Assembly: GCA_905221605.1 (NCBI GenBank)
Contig: CAJNDS010000768.1
Span: 520,359 to 584,358, forward strand
Reading direction: 5' to 3'
Source: Symbiodinium natans
Taxonomy: Eukaryota; Sar; Dinophyceae; Suessiales; Symbiodiniaceae
DNA length: 64,000 nt
Positions 63,878 to 64,000 of this stretch are shown in pieces (position 1 is the first letter of the stretch; each line of letters opens with the position of its first letter). The translations under genes were made by a program, and so were the position numbers. A model generated the notes under the pieces. The model was not told the DNA's origin. It saw only the letters and a program-made list of their open reading frames with translations, and searched no databases.

Positions 63878-64000
63878 GTGTGACCGCGAAAGGCCTCCAC
63901 AACAGCGTCGTGGCTGTGATCACCTGAGCTAAGAGAGCAACTTGATCGCTAAAAGTTCTGATGTTCGCGTACAGCCCTGTATAGCCCTGTCCGTTCTGCG

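Noticed and set aside
1-64000. Dinoflagellate spliced-leader relicts, tRNA or rRNA genes, CRISPR arrays
   Set aside because: Looked for the leader core TTTTGGCTCAAG, cloverleaf-like features and regularly spaced short repeats; none was convincing.

Overview
This is nuclear DNA from a protist, most probably a dinoflagellate close to Symbiodiniaceae/Suessiales. Three observations support this. Plant-type telomeric heptamers (TTTAGGG/CCCTAAA) are scattered internally on both strands. A ubiquitin-like plus ankyrin-repeat protein of a kind common in those genomes is present. Its introns use GA-AG and GC-AG borders beside GT-AG, as reported for Symbiodinium. No bacterial operons, rRNA, tRNA or CRISPR arrays were seen. 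The organism call is inference; no spliced-leader relict was found.

Layout. 0-3.5 kb: AT palindromes, a ~60-bp tandem repeat and a long degenerate polypyrimidine repeat. 4.8-7.3 kb: a dense cluster of short palindromic elements (MITE-like). 8.6-10.7 kb: minisatellites with a 14-bp motif inverted on the two sides. 11.0-13.4 and 15.7-18.5 kb: a segmental duplication carrying two copies of a helical-repeat gene. 22.5-24.7 kb: a GC-rich satellite. 25.1-27.4 kb: a five-exon UBL-ankyrin gene. 31.5-32.4 kb: a nucleotidyltransferase-like exon in AT-rich DNA. 35.2-37.4 kb: three small genes, two of them convergent on one telomeric tract. 43.6-44.4 kb: a possible broken gene. 45.3-47.6 kb: a 2.3-kb inverted-repeat element. 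48-61 kb: dispersed small exons, more MITEs, homopolymers up to 76 C.

The central finding is that many of the short palindromic elements, which fall into about eight families, appear to BE introns. Removing them restores open frames in at least three genes (25.1-27.4, 36.4-37.4 and 54.2-54.6 kb). Target-site-like duplications flank several of them, and in one case the duplication itself supplies both splice sites. This matches the introner model described for dinoflagellates. In addition, telomeric tracts sit at exon edges: one 80-nt intron is almost pure TTTAGGG, other TTTAG units look like splice acceptors, and one tract holds the stop codons of two convergent genes.

Gene models here are read by eye from frame and splice-site consistency. 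There is no transcript evidence, and most short single-exon ORFs are given low confidence.
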